A stretch of DNA of 64,000 nt, from contig JALGAS010000004.1 in the NCBI GenBank assembly GCA_023078685.1, positions 5,704,001-5,768,000 of the forward strand. Direction: 5' to 3'. The translations under genes were made by a program, and so were the position numbers. Shown one piece after another: positions 1-10,682 of the stretch; within the stretch, counting starts at the first letter, position 1; every line of letters starts with the position of its first letter. The notes beneath the pieces are model-generated. The model worked only from the letters and a program-made list of their open reading frames with translations, was not told where the DNA came from and did no database searches. This DNA is from Neopestalotiopsis rosae. Lineage: Eukaryota; Ascomycota; Sordariomycetes; Amphisphaeriales; Sporocadaceae.

Positions 1-700
1 TTCTTGAGCCGTCGCTCTTGCTGGATATGGATTTCATATGAAGCGGATAGTGAACCACGATTCACGTGCACTTGATCCCTTCTCATTGGACGATTTGGCT
101 AGTCCCCAAGTTTTCCGCCGCCCCTGCTTGTCGGCAATGACACCATTTATTCCGTAAATTTGCTCCTTTTTTCGCCATTTGCGTAGTGGCCAAAGTGTAG
201 TACTATGAAGGTCCCCTTGGTCCCTCTTCCGACCGCGCGGCCAAATTCGGCCGATCTTGACTCGCTGCTGATCAACGACCCACTGCCATGCCGGCGGGTA
301 GGCGCCGCTGAACCTTAATAGCACACATCCCTGAGCAAGCCACCGGAACGTGGCCAGAAACAGTGGTGTGAACCTTGGGTCCCGGAAGGGCTGGTGGGCT
401 GGGCTGATTTGGCCGGGTGGGTTTTTGGATCTCTGAATTCTTTTTACTATTGAGATTTACTTATGCAGGGCAGAACATAATATTGTCTCATCTCACCGCA
501 GACTCCGCATTCTGGTCCGACAAGATGAAATAGGTACGAATCTGAAATCGAGATGAATGTCCATTTTCGGAATTTTACGTCATAAAATTATGACCCCAGA
601 CTACTTGTATTTCTTCCCCCACAGGTGGCGTGAGACTGCGGTGATTTGGTCTGTATACAGTATACAGGTAGCAGTAGATGCACGTGGACCTCGTAGAGCC
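1..700. other. Intergenic, no supported gene
   Basis: Reading frames here are short and show no recognisable domain. The longest minus-strand frame (34-324) has no ATG-supported family. The stretch probably holds the 3' flank of the SDR gene, which ends at 701, plus unassigned sequence. Confidence 0.5.
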
Positions 701-1872
701 TCATGTCAAAATGTATCCGCCGTCGACGACCATGGCGTGTCCCTGCACAAAACTAGCCTTGGCGGAGCAGAGGAACAGCGCGGCGTCTGCGACCTCGTCG
801 GGCTGCCCAATCCGGCCGACGGGTGCCATTTGCACAAACGGCTCTTGTCTGCGGCGGCTCTCGTCGTCCCACGCCGTCATGGGCGTCTCGATCACGCCCG
901 GGCACACGCAGTTGACCCGGATGCCGTCCTTGGCGTAGTCTATCGCGTCGGAGCGCGTGAGGGATATGACGGCCGCCTTGGATGCGCTGTACGGTCCTAT
1001 AAGCCCAGCCAAGCCCCATCTTTAGATTAGTATATACTACTGGTAGTGTGCGGGGACCTTGTGATCGACCTTTTTTCTTTTGACATTGACAAATACGACG
1101 CAAAGAAGATAACTCTTGCTTACCCATCTTGGCTTTACTGACTATACCTAGCTGACTGGCAATGTTTACAATGGCTCCTCGTGCCGGTGCGCGGCCCGAG
1201 ACGTTGGTCTCCAGAGGTTCTTGCTTGATCATGGCACCCAGTTCCGCACGTGAGCATAGCCATACCCCGCGATAATTGATGGCTGTTGCAGATCCCCCAG
1301 AAAAGATCAATGTCAGCCAAGGCTCTCTTCCCTCCTTAGTCGCAGGGGAAGCATTGGAAACCTAGAAAGGAAGTTTCTTCGTGTGAAATCTAGTACTTAC
1401 CATTGATGCGATCAAAGTCCTCAAAGCTGGTCTCGGTGCACCGCTGACCCGTGCCCGGCACGCCCGCGCAGTTGACGGCGTAGTCTAGCCGCCCAAACGT
1501 GGCCACGACCTCGTCCACGAGGCTCTGCACAAACGCGGCGTCGGCAATGTCACCGGCTCTCGCGAGCACGGCGACTACTCCTTGGTCGTCGTCGTCGTCC
1601 TGGCCTGGCTGCAATTCCAAGATGGCCTGTTCGGTGGCCTTTAGAAGCTCGGCGTTGCGGTCAGTAATGGCGATGCTCTTGCATCCCTCGGTGACGAATG
1701 CTCTGGCTACCGCGGCGCCGATGCCTTTTGAGAGTGAGAAAAGAAGTTAGAGATTAGAACAACATCATGTCATTTTTCAACTCATGTATCATGCCAATGT
1801 GGTGTGAAACGTACCAGTCCCCGCAGCACCTGTGATCAATGCCACGCCTGGGTAGAGAGTCTTTCTGGTCAT
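701..1872 (-). CDS. Short-chain dehydrogenase/reductase (classical SDR)
   Basis: Four exons (1872-1815, 1724-1401, 1282-1124, 996-701) join to a 278-residue protein, the usual size for a classical SDR acting on alcohols or ketones with NAD(P)(H). The Rossmann glycine motif TGAAGTGIG is at residues 14-22 and is split by intron 1. NCAG follows strand 4, N130 lies in the INYRG segment, and the catalytic Ser170, Tyr183 and Lys187 (YSASK) are correctly spaced. The C-terminal part contains PVGRIGQPDEVADAALFL, typical of the 3-oxoacyl-ACP-reductase/glucose-dehydrogenase-like branch. Intron 3 uses the TAG at 997-998, which fuses exon 3 to PYSASK; the nearer AG would break frame. The substrate cannot be told from sequence. 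The gene is not obviously clustered with a pathway partner. Confidence 0.88.
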
Positions 1873-2579
1873 GGTAGCAGTCACGAAGTCGGAAAGTTCG
1901 GGTTCTTATTGTACGGAACCTTTGGACACGATCTCTGGTTGTGTTACACAGGGAAGGTATATGGGCTGTCCCTTGCAACGGCAGGGCGGAGAAAGCAAAG
2001 CAAATGTGCGGGTTTGATATTTCGCGGGATAGAAATAACCTTTCTGTCGGCATCATCCGAACCGTCCAAACGGTTGCCCCCAGAGATGCATGATATAGTA
2101 CCAGGGTGGTGTGCGGGTTCGGCCGTAGATCCCGCGGCTTTCCCGATGGAAAAGAACGAGGCAAACACAGGCTGAGCTTGGCAGTGCAATCGGTGGACAA
2201 GCAAAAATACCATTCAATTTTCGATGCGAAAGTCGGTTCGATTATTGAGAAATGAACTCCTTTTCTGGTGTTTTTGAATTAAATGAGTGGGCTATGTACT
2301 TGTGCTAAGTGACTATAGACATAGGTGTAGATACAGATTAGGATGATATCAACGAATGAGTATCGCATCGTCAAGGTATGCTATCGACAAAAGAAAACCG
2401 CATATTTTGAAAGAAATCATCCTCGTACTCGTGAGAATTCGTAACAGTCGTGATGAAAGTCGTCGAATAAATCAAGCCATTGGCAGAACAAGAAAACAGG
2501 TCGGACTATATATCGAGAGGTGTAGGTGGCTCGCCGCAGCGATGTGAGAAAACCTCAGTTTACTCGAGTCGTTGACCAT
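1873..2579. other. Intergenic between SDR promoter and CAP gene 3' end
   Basis: This holds the upstream region of the minus-strand SDR gene and the 3' flank of the minus-strand CAP gene. No coding frame with a recognisable family was seen on either strand. Confidence 0.5.
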
Positions 2580-3323
2580 CTAGTAAGGCTTGTAGCCGAC
2601 GTAGTTGCCGGGAGGAGAGTATCGGGCAACGGTGTAGACACCGCCGTTGGCAGCAGTTGCATTGGCCACTCCGATCTTGGTGGTGGTGTTCCATACGCAT
2701 TGAGCTTTAAGTTAATTGCAAGTCAGCAAACTGTATCCAGAATGTTTGCACACGTGTTCAAATATTGGATACTTACTGTAGTGGCCGTAGGAAGCAAAGT
2801 CGCCCTGAGGAATGACTTCTCCGTGGTAGTTGGACTGCTCAGCCATCCATCCCTGAGCGGCCTGAGTCTGAGGGTACTTGATGCCGTTGGTAGCCCTGAG
2901 AAGAGATGTCAGTGATCTTGAAGTATCGTATCAAGTCGTCGATTCAGCTTACCAAGCCCATGCCAAGTTCTCTCCCTCGCCGGGGCGCTGAGAAGAAGTA
3001 GAGTGTTGCAGCTGGTCAATCTGAGCCAGGTAGTTGGCCCACTGCTGAGCATGTGCTGTGAGGGTGTCGTCCCAGACAAGGAGGACCTCGCTCAAGGATT
3101 GACGGCCGTTGTTCTGGACCTTGAGGCCAACAGACTGGTCGAGCGTCAAAGTTGTGGCTCGGGTATCCAGCTCAGCGTGGTCAACAACTTCTGGTGCAGC
3201 CTCTCGAGTAGAGAGGTTCTCCTCAAGAAGGGGAGTTCCGACTTCGAAGGACCCATCGACCAGAGGGCTTGCATTTACACCCAGAGCCAGGGCGGTGAGC
3301 AAAAGCTTGGTGATAGAAGACAT
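2580..3323 (-). CDS. Secreted CAP-superfamily (SCP/PR-1-like) protein
   Basis: Three exons (3323-2953, 2895-2777, 2704-2580) give 204 residues. The N-terminus has a signal peptide (MSSITKLLLTALALGVNA, cleavage near ASP). A spacer of about 60 residues ending in a possible Kex2-type site (LDTRA) precedes the CAP domain. The domain shows HAQQWANYLAQ, a His in the LQHS segment, GENLAW, an E in WMAEQSNY, GHYTQCVWN and a final YSPPGNYVGYKPY. These supply the His/Glu/Glu/His cavity residues of the family. Fungal relatives (Pry/PR-1 type) are secreted and several bind sterols or fatty acids; the ligand here is not deducible. The single cysteine in the mature part is unusual, because many CAP proteins carry several disulfides. 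It is probably induced from its own TATA promoter near 3470. Confidence 0.92.
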
Positions 3324-3466
3324 GGTGATGATTGATGTTTGTTGTAAAATTATTGATTTAATGGGTTGTGAGTTTGATAGAAGTAAGAGTGTTGAGTAGA
3401 AGCTCGATTGTATTGTTTGTTTGTTCTGCTTTTTGATATTTCGTTTGAAAGACTGGAATCTGATCT

Positions 3467-3477
3467 GTTTATATATT
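3467..3477 (-). promoter_or_regulatory. TATA box of the CAP gene
   Basis: On the minus strand the sequence reads AATATATAAA about 145 bp upstream of the CAP start codon at 3323. A clear TATA element at this distance suits a strongly induced secreted-protein gene. Confidence 0.55.
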
Positions 3478-4321
3478 CATTTTCATGTTGATATGTTGAT
3501 AGTCTACAGGGACCTTTTCTATATGATCTGAGACAATGGCTGAATTTACCAGCTGTCTGTTACACGACAACTGAAACCCGGACGATCCCATCCAAGAGGG
3601 TAAGCCATCTAGCCCGCAAGCCTGTGAGGTAATAACAAACTTTCATGGCTTTAGACTCGTGATTTATGAAACACAAGAATTGCTTTTTATCGCCCTTTCG
3701 GGAAGGAGGACCCCTCCAAACCCTCCAAAGACTATGCACGATGCCGGATTGTATACTACCTATTCTTTGAATTGGAGTGTATCATGAGTCGCACCGCCCA
3801 AATCTCACCATGTGGGCGAGCCCTGTGTCCAAAAGGACCCCGGGAAATATTGACGCCTCCAGATCTTCTCAGCTTGAGCCGCCGTCAGACTCAATTGACA
3901 GCCCGGTAAGCAATAACAACCAATGACGTAGAAGAAGAGACCATTCTCTGACTGGTCGGCTTGCATTGTCAACATTATATCACTTTTCGAGCATCCCACG
4001 TGGAGAAAAATACTAAAGGCTTGCGTAAGTGGCCTTTCCCATGAGGCTATCGGGTGTCTCAGACAAGCCAAATGACAGGTTTTGTCGCATTATTACACCG
4101 AAAATTAAGGGTCCGCAACGCCGGGGCACTGCTGAGATTTGTGTGCCTTGCCATGTACATAGCGGTTTTCGTCGGAGATAGACCGACCCGAGAAGGGAAA
4201 TTCTCGATGGCGACGCAAATATGGCGATTTATGGCGATGGTAGTATATAAGCGCAAAGGCGGTAAACTTGACTTGGTTGGTCCACACTCGTCTATTCTTC
4301 CTACATTGGTGACGCGTCCAT
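3478..4321. other. Intergenic: upstream region of CAP gene, orphan promoter-like element
   Basis: No coding region was found. A plus-strand TATATAAGC at 4244-4252, followed by a pyrimidine-rich leader, points into the 3' end of the minus-strand CMR1 gene (see findings). Confidence 0.45.
4244..4252 (+). promoter_or_regulatory. TATA-like element with no gene downstream
   Basis: TATATAAGC is followed within 60 bp by a CT-rich leader (around 4280-4310). It then runs antisense into the last codons of the WD40 gene, which stops at 4322. No plus-strand coding frame follows. Confidence 0.3.
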
Positions 4322-5923
4322 CTACATCCAAAGACACAACTTCCCACTGCCTGTTCCTCCGGCGACCCAGTTTTGTGTAGGATGCAACTGAGCCACAGCG
4401 GGCACAGCTGTGATGCCCTCGCCGCTCAGCTGCGCGAGCTGTTCGCCGTTGCTGTCATAGACATCGACAAAACGATTCATGTTGGCAATGGCGAACTTAT
4501 TGACGCCATCAGAGGGGTTCAGCTGCCACTGAGGTTTAAGAATAGTTACCCATCGCCCGGTTTGGTTATTGTGTCGGATCTGTGTAGCCGGTTCCATGTC
4601 TTCATCTGTGATATCCTGCCCGGGCTTCCACTTTACAGCCTTTTCAAAGTCATAGATCTTGACAGTGTCATCATAGGACGACGTCGCGACATGACCACTC
4701 TTACTCCAAGACGCATGCGAGACAGAGAGGCGAGAGATATGTTCGCCGACAAGTGCGGGACGGCGCATATCGCCTTTGCCCTTGATCATTCGCAAGTCCC
4801 AAATCTTGAGTGTGCGATCCAATGAGGCCGTAGCCACAAGATGAGGAAGCAATGGGTTCAGAGAAAATCCACCAATCTTGTTATCACACAAGTTCCACAC
4901 CTCTGCCTTGGCCTTGGAGCGACGATCAAAACGACCCATAGAACCCTGCATGGTAGAGAATATCAAAACATCCTTTGAGTCAGAGGGCACGTCCACACAC
5001 GTTATGCCCAAGTCCGTATCCTCATCCTCAGGTTGCCAAACCACGCTACTCACTCGTGTCTGCAGATCAAGACATCGAATCGTAGAATCGTAAGAGGCAC
5101 TAAGAACCGAGTTGTGGTCAAACTCGGGTACAATGATTGAAGAAATTGTTCTGCTATGCATCTCAAAGGCCGATACTTGGGGATAGGGAATCTCTGGATT
5201 CTCGTCATCTTCGTCGTATTGGGGTTTATCCTGCGAGGCATCAAAGACACCCATGACACCCTTCTTGTCTCCAGCGAAAACAATGGGCTTGTCTTGAATC
5301 GGGTGAAATGTCAACGAGTATATGCGCTCAGGGGTGATTTTGATATCTGGATCATGTCAGCAAGAAAAGAAATCAACAGAAGCATGACTGTGTTCGTATA
5401 GGGTGCGGCAAGACTGACCATTCGGAAGCCACCCGTCGTAGAGTTCAAGCTCAGCCATGCCCTTGCGGACTTCTTTGAGTTTCTCATCCGACGTATCCTT
5501 GATATCCTCATCGGTAAATGTTCTGACGCCGGGCTGAGCGCCCTGGGCAAAACTCGCCAGAGCATCGCCGTTGGTCCATCTCGATCCCTCTAATGTTACC
5601 TTGTCCAGTTTGAGATCTTCCGTCACCCGAGCACGTTTGGCCGGCCTCTGCTCTTCAACCAGCTCGGCCGCCGTCTTGAGCGATTCAAATTCGACGTCCC
5701 CTCCAGGTGTTGCCGAGAGTCGGGCACTAGACCGTGTGGGCATGACCCTCGTTCGGGGAGGAGGAGTGGATTTTCTCTTTCTGGTAGTCGCAGGCTTGGG
5801 TGGAGGCTTAGCTGCTTTTGCCATTTTGGCACCTATCGCCTGGGATTCTTGGAGGAGTCTCGCATTGTTGGCAACATTTTCCCGTCTTCGCGCCTCAAAG
5901 GCACTTAGACCCCCAGGAGCCAT
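4322..5923 (-). CDS. CMR1: WD40 DNA damage-binding protein CMR1/WDR76 homologue
   Basis: Two exons (5923-5419, 5346-4322) give 509 residues, close to yeast Cmr1 (about 520). The first 130 or so residues are basic and disordered with short S/T-P and KRKR patches, fitting nuclear location. The rest forms a beta-propeller with visible repeats ending in IRCLDL, GRFDRR, LKIWDL, VKIYDF, VDVYDS and a terminal GSGKLCLWM. The segment HLVATASLDRTLKIWDLR is the best-conserved blade. Cmr1 in yeast binds chromatin, prefers UV-damaged DNA and collects with misfolded proteins in the intranuclear quality-control compartment; the same role is inferred here. The 72-nt intron sits just before the first blade. 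The divergent neighbour is the Mtf2-like gene, 919 bp away. Confidence 0.9.
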
Positions 5924-6842
5924 GGCATATATTTCTCGGACGCGATGGTGGTCGTAATGGTTGTGATAAAGCCAGCTGTAGGCGCCAATTCAAATTTATG
6001 GATTCGAGAGTGACCCGTAGCAACAAATAATGAATGCGATTGTGCTTGTAGTTCGTGTGGAAGCACGCGAGTTTGGTTGATTGACGAGGTGATTAGTGCA
6101 AAGGCAAGCTGCTTCCGGATTGAGGAATGCGACAATGAGTCTGAGCACTGCTGTTTTTGCTTAAGTCAAAGATGGCAAAAATGATACACAATGTATTGAC
6201 TCAATTGAAAACACAATCAATTGTTTGACGCGCCAGAATCCTCAAGCAGGCAGCAATCCGAGCGTTCTGGGGTTGAATGTTGACAATGAGTCTAGGTAGA
6301 ATCGTGACGCGCTTTACCTGAATTGCATCATCGTCATCAACTTACAGTAGGCAGAAAAAAACCCTAAGGGAGACGCGATGTCAGGGGTGCTCGCGTAAAG
6401 TGTCGGCGGTTCGCGATGTGCTAAAGAGCTGCGCTGGTTGGCTGGTTGGCTGGCTGCAGCTTACCTACAGCACAGGCTACAGGTGCCTAGTGCTTGCATG
6501 CGTGCGGGCGCATCCGTTATGGCTGGTCTCAAGTGGCCTGTCAGGGCCCCCAGGGACAGTGCGTCGGCCTCTATACTGTAGTTAGTCGAAGCTTTTATCG
6601 ATAAGCCCTGCAATCCATGCAACTTTTAGAGAGCCCAGCCAGACCCGTCCTGAAAGAAAGTCAATCGACCAAAGCCAGACATTTTTCTCCTCTAGACCGA
6701 GCAAGGCCCAGACTTCAGACTTCAGACTTGACAATACTAGACCTAGACTGCGACGGTGAGGTCCAGGCTCTGTCTTTGCAACCGCCACTTTCTGACCAAC
6801 TACGGACGTAAAGACGTCAGCTTTCATCTAACATAATCAGCC
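5924..6842. other. Divergent promoter region CMR1 / Mtf2-like gene
   Basis: About 0.9 kb between two divergent genes. It includes an imperfect GGCTGGTT tandem repeat near 6433-6462. No coding sequence or clear TATA box was seen. Confidence 0.5.
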
Positions 6843-8192
6843 ATGTCAACACCACCGCTTCTGTTCCTGTACCAGACTCGCACGATTCTGCGATGTCGAC
6901 GTCTTCCCAGCATAACCCGCTCCATGCATGTCTCACCTACGCATCGACGCAAAAGTGACGACCACATTCCTTTCGCACGAGACCCGTCCATTCCTGAACA
7001 TGAACTGCCGCTGGACACCAAGGAAACGCGCGGCACCATTACGCCGACAGAGCGACAGACCTTTGATCGCATCTTTTCCGACATCGCCGCGCGAGGTCTC
7101 AAGCCCAGACCTCTGCAGGACAATAATGCGCAGTCAGCGGAAACTACACGGCGCGCCGCCAATCTGATTCTGGAAGCCGCCGCGTCTGACGGTGCTGCCA
7201 AGGGACTGCGTGGGAAACCAATATCTGCTGCGCAAATGGTCTCGGCAGCCAAGGACAAGGAGAAGGCGCTGCTCAGATTTCCCCCGTCCCTCAGGGCTGC
7301 CGCCACTCGAGCCTTCGAACTTCTCAACCCAGACCACCCGTCGTCGTATGCGCCAGCCACGACCTCAACAGATGCCGCCGACGGCGATGCGAACGCTTCA
7401 GATGAGATATGGCAAACTCCAAAGAATTCCACCATGCGACTAGTCGAAGTGGATGCGAAACGATATCCAGAACAAAAGAGGGTAGAAGACCTCATGTCGG
7501 CCGCCAAATCTGACTTTGAGCTCTGGGATATCATGGAACGCGAGGTTTTTACATATCCTCAGAAACTCGGCATCCACAACCTCACACCCCCCGTAAAGTC
7601 CACCGTACGCAATAGAGGCAAGAAGCGCCAAGCACAAGCAGAGGATGTTGTTATGGAACCCAAGGAGGATGAGCTGCCACAAGAAGCAACGGCGCAAGTC
7701 TTTGAGGGCGACCCAAAGTTGAACCTCTACATTTACGGTCCACTGTACCCCTCGTTTCTACTCTTTGGACTTCGTCTTCTTGACAAGGGCTTTGTGACAC
7801 CATCACCGCTGTCTCTGTCCGTTTTGCCGCGGATCAAGGAATTGGGCCTGGAATCTTTTGTGCTCGGTGTCTCGACCCCCTTTTACAACGAGCTCTTGAG
7901 CATTTATTACGACAGGCACGGCGATTTGACCAATATGATGACCATGCTCGAGGAGATGAGCTATTCTGGCTTATACTTGGACGAAGGCACGGTCAGCGTG
8001 CTCATCAAGGCTTATAACCAGACTGAAAGGCTTGCGTCGGGAGCCCATGGGCCGTTTGCTAACGCCTTCATGACGATGCCTGCTTATGAAAAGTCGGTCC
8101 GGAATAAAATCAGGCACTGGCATAGCGATGTCGACAACTCCATCAAGCAGCGAGAGGCGGATATCGATTACCGGCAATTGTACCGTGGTTAA
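6843..8192 (+). CDS. Mtf2-like mitochondrial protein (predicted)
   Basis: A single-exon gene of 449 residues. The N-terminus (LYQTRTILRCRRLPSITRSMHVSPTHRR) is rich in Arg/Ser and free of acidic residues, as expected of a mitochondrial presequence. The C-terminal half contains MEREVFTYPQKLGI, LYIYGPLYPSFLLFGLRLLD and LGVSTPFYNELLSIYY, followed by a helical pair DLTNMMTMLEEMSYSGLYLDEGTVSVLIKAY. The layout matches the fungal Mtf2/Nam1 C-terminal domain family and resembles a degenerate PPR-like helix pair. The yeast relative couples mitochondrial transcription to RNA handling. The family assignment is from remembered motif pattern, so the function is inference. The middle (residues about 165-260) is low-complexity. 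Confidence 0.7.
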   Translation: MSTPPLLFLYQTRTILRCRRLPSITRSMHVSPTHRRKSDDHIPFARDPSIPEHELPLDTKETRGTITPTERQTFDRIFSDIAARGLKPRPLQDNNAQSAETTRRAANLILEAAASDGAAKGLRGKPISAAQMVSAAKDKEKALLRFPPSLRAAATRAFELLNPDHPSSYAPATTSTDAADGDANASDEIWQTPKNSTMRLVEVDAKRYPEQKRVEDLMSAAKSDFELWDIMEREVFTYPQKLGIHNLTPPVKSTVRNRGKKRQAQAEDVVMEPKEDELPQEATAQVFEGDPKLNLYIYGPLYPSFLLFGLRLLDKGFVTPSPLSLSVLPRIKELGLESFVLGVSTPFYNELLSIYYDRHGDLTNMMTMLEEMSYSGLYLDEGTVSVLIKAYNQTERLASGAHGPFANAFMTMPAYEKSVRNKIRHWHSDVDNSIKQREADIDYRQLYRG

Positions 8193-8798
8193 ACAGTTGT
8201 ATAGCGTGGGCATCCAATGCTTCCCAAAAGAAACTTCATTCCACTCTACCGATGGTCAACACTTGGCGTGTATGAGCCTTGAACCCGTTCTTCAAGGTCA
8301 GACAACTTTGTACACTCACTTTGAATTATCAGACAGCAGGTCTGGTGCCAACACTATGCTCGGATCGAGCGGCCGCACCATAACCATTATTCGTCACTTC
8401 CTCAATCTAGGTTTAGGCCAAGATACACAGTTCTTACGCTCCTAGCCAGTAGTGCTGGTTGACATATGGCGCTTAACCAATAGTCACCTAATCACATCTT
8501 CGCATAGTATAGTGTTGAGAGATCACTCTTGGCAGAGGTGAGGAGCCGCTCTTGATTACACCTGCAAAGATGAGAGCTGCGTCTAGCATCAATGCCGTGC
8601 TGACATCAGGGCTACTGTTCCCGGCCATAAGCCTCAACGACAATGAGAAGATTTTCAAGGACCATATATGCACATCGGTATCCGGACATCTAGACCAGTC
8701 CAATACACAATATGTGATGCCAAAACCTTGCTTCCAAATACTTATGTCTTAGAACGATACGTGCTATTTTCAGCCGATTGCCCTTCGGTGACAACAAA
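8193..8798. other. Intergenic, no supported gene
   Basis: 3' flank of the Mtf2-like gene and promoter of the following reductase. Only short non-conserved frames are present. Confidence 0.5.
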
Positions 8799-9904
8799 AT
8801 GGTGGCTACCAAAGGGCGTGTTCTCATCACGGGCGTGAATGGCTACATTGGAAGCCGTACCGCCGCCGCTTTTCTAGATGCTGGATACTCTGTCCGTGGT
8901 ACTGTGCGATCACGCAAATCCGCCGATGCCCTAGTGGCCGCACTCGCAAGGTACTACGACAATGGCCGTCTGGAGATTGTCGAGGTCCTAGATATCACGG
9001 TCGCAGGCGCGTTCGACGCAGTCCTCGACGGCATCACGGCCATTGCCCATCTCGCCACCCCCGTGTCCGTCACCAATACGGATGTGACGACTGTTCACCA
9101 CGCTGCGATCCGCGGGGCCCTCTCTGTCCTCGAGTCTGCCCTCCGCCACCCAGGTATCAGGTCCTTTCTCCTCATGTCATCTACGGCGGCGATCGTTACC
9201 CCGAGCAAAGCGGCGGATTGCTCAGTGGCAGACTGGAACGACGAGGCGGTCGAGATCGTGGATGAGAAGGGTGACGAGGCTGACGGTTTCCTGGTCTACA
9301 TGGCCAGCAAGGTCAAGGCCAAGCGCGCATTCTGGCAATTGGTGCGAGAGAAGCAGCCTGATTTCGCTGTCACGGCCTTGAATCCAGTGTACGATTCTGC
9401 AATTTACTTGTTAATTTCACCTTTGATTCTACACTAATATAAATATGCAGCTTCGTCGCGGGACCTCCACTCTATCTACCCCAGTCCCCCGAGGACATTA
9501 TGCTCACCAACCTGTCCATCTGGCAGGTATTCTCAGGACAGGAATACCCGACAGGTCCAGCGGGTTACGGGTCCCACGTCGACGTGCGCGACGTGGCCAG
9601 GGTGCAGGTCTATGCCGTCGAGCACCCGGAAACCCTCGACAGGCAGAGGCTCATACTCTGCTCGTCAACCTCCTCGTACGGCACGCCCCAGGCCGCGGCG
9701 GATATCCTCCGCCGGGCCTACCCGGGCAGGCGACATATCATCAGGGAGGGCACGCCGGGGCAAGGGTACCTGCCTGGGAACCGGGCTCCGCCTGGCGTCC
9801 ACACGTTTGGTCGCGACAGGACGGCCGAGATTACGGGCCAGGAACTAATCACGTATGAGAAGATGATTCTGGACGCGGCCAAGATGTTTGAAGCGTTTCT
9901 TTGA
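8799..9904 (+). CDS. NAD(P)-dependent reductase, DFR/GRE2-like extended SDR
   Basis: Two exons (8799-9388, 9451-9904) give 347 residues. The N-terminal VLITGVNGYIGSRTAAAFLDAGY is the extended-SDR nucleotide motif (GxxGxxG), and the TVRS that follows suggests NADPH preference. AHLATPV and the MSS serine are present, and YMASKVKAKRAFW carries the catalytic Tyr and Lys (YxxxK). The C-terminal exon starts with NPVFVAGPPLY, the usual dihydroflavonol-reductase/ketoreductase continuation, and ends with a substrate-lobe helix. Yeast relatives (GRE2, YDR541C) reduce methylglyoxal and other aldehydes or ketones. The start is the ATG at 8799; upstream frame extension would need a non-ATG codon. The intron (62 nt) is phase 2 with donor GTACGA. 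The substrate is unknown. Confidence 0.9.
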
Positions 9905-10028
9905 TATTTCATCATCATTATATTCATTCGGCCCGGGACAGTTGTCGGGCAATTCACGCGGTGCTGAACTCCTTATTACTCAGCCCAGTCACACAAATAC
10001 TTTAGAGGCTGAACTCATCCCTCTTTGC

Positions 10029-10319
10029 TCAGCTGCTCTCCTTCTTCGCTTCCGCCTTCTCCAGCGGGTCGTCGCCGGCCGACGTCTGCTCGGCGATGCT
10101 GTCATCGCCCTCGTCGCCAATGGCGGCGTCGAGCGCGTCTTCTCCCACCATTCCCTCGGTGGCAGCCGCGCCTGTTTCCTTCTTCGCTTCAGCCTTTTCG
10201 AGCGGGTCGTCCCCTGCTGAGGTTTTGGATGGATCTGTGGACTTGTCGTTAGCAAAAACTGATATCTGTCTGTTCACCTTGCGCTGGTTAATTTGCGAGA
10301 AGGGCTTACCGGCAGGCAT
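10029..10319 (-). CDS. Small acidic/lysine-rich protein with duplicated 16-residue motif
   Basis: Two exons (10319-10310 and 10234-10029) give a 71-residue hydrophilic protein. It begins MPADPSKTSAGDDPLEKAEA and ends in KKESS. The 16-residue block TSAGDDPLEKAEAKKE occurs twice, perfectly, separated by a short acidic linker. There is no cysteine, Trp or hydrophobic core, so it is probably disordered, in the manner of hydrophilin or LEA-like stress proteins (inference only). The 75-nt intron has a good donor (GTAAGC), a GCTAACG branch point and a CACAG acceptor. It contains no stop and is a multiple of three, so unspliced RNA encodes a 96-residue form. The gene converges on the reductase, with 124 bp between stops. 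Family not recognised. Confidence 0.7.
   Translation of the reverse strand: MPAGKPFSQINQRKVNRQISVFANDKSTDPSKTSAGDDPLEKAEAKKETGAAATEGMVGEDALDAAIGDEGDDSIAEQTSAGDDPLEKAEAKKESS
10038..10085 (-). repeat. Repeat unit B (48 bp) of the small acidic protein
   Basis: Encodes the second copy of TSAGDDPLEKAEAKKE. It differs from unit A at eight third-codon positions and at no amino acid. Confidence 0.9.
10176..10223 (-). repeat. Repeat unit A (48 bp) of the small acidic protein
   Basis: Encodes the first copy of TSAGDDPLEKAEAKKE. Eight synonymous differences separate it from unit B, so the duplication is old and the residues are constrained. Confidence 0.9.
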
Positions 10320-10682
10320 TTTATTCGCGTGAAATGATAAGGTGATGTGAAGACCTGAGACTTTGTTTTTATGAATGAGGATGAAGGACGAGCTTTTTCT
10401 TTTTCAATAAAATGACAGTGTCGTGAATGGCTTTTATAGATGCTGTCACTGATGTCATCAGAAATGCGGAGTTCAGCTTTGGGAATCCCATGTGGTCGGT
10501 AGCCGGTAGCCAATATAGCTCTGGCCCAATCATATACACCTGCCACGCTTGGGAGAAACCGGTTTTGGTAAGCGACGTTTTTCGATAGTAACAGGGGTCC
10601 TCGCCCGCGTCCTCGATCGTGTCAAAAAGTCGATCTAGAGATATGGAAATCTCCATCCTATGCGGTAAATCATCGCAATTCT
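10320..10682. other. Promoter of the small acidic protein / 3' flank of the DHA1 gene
   Basis: Short stretch without coding support. Confidence 0.45.
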
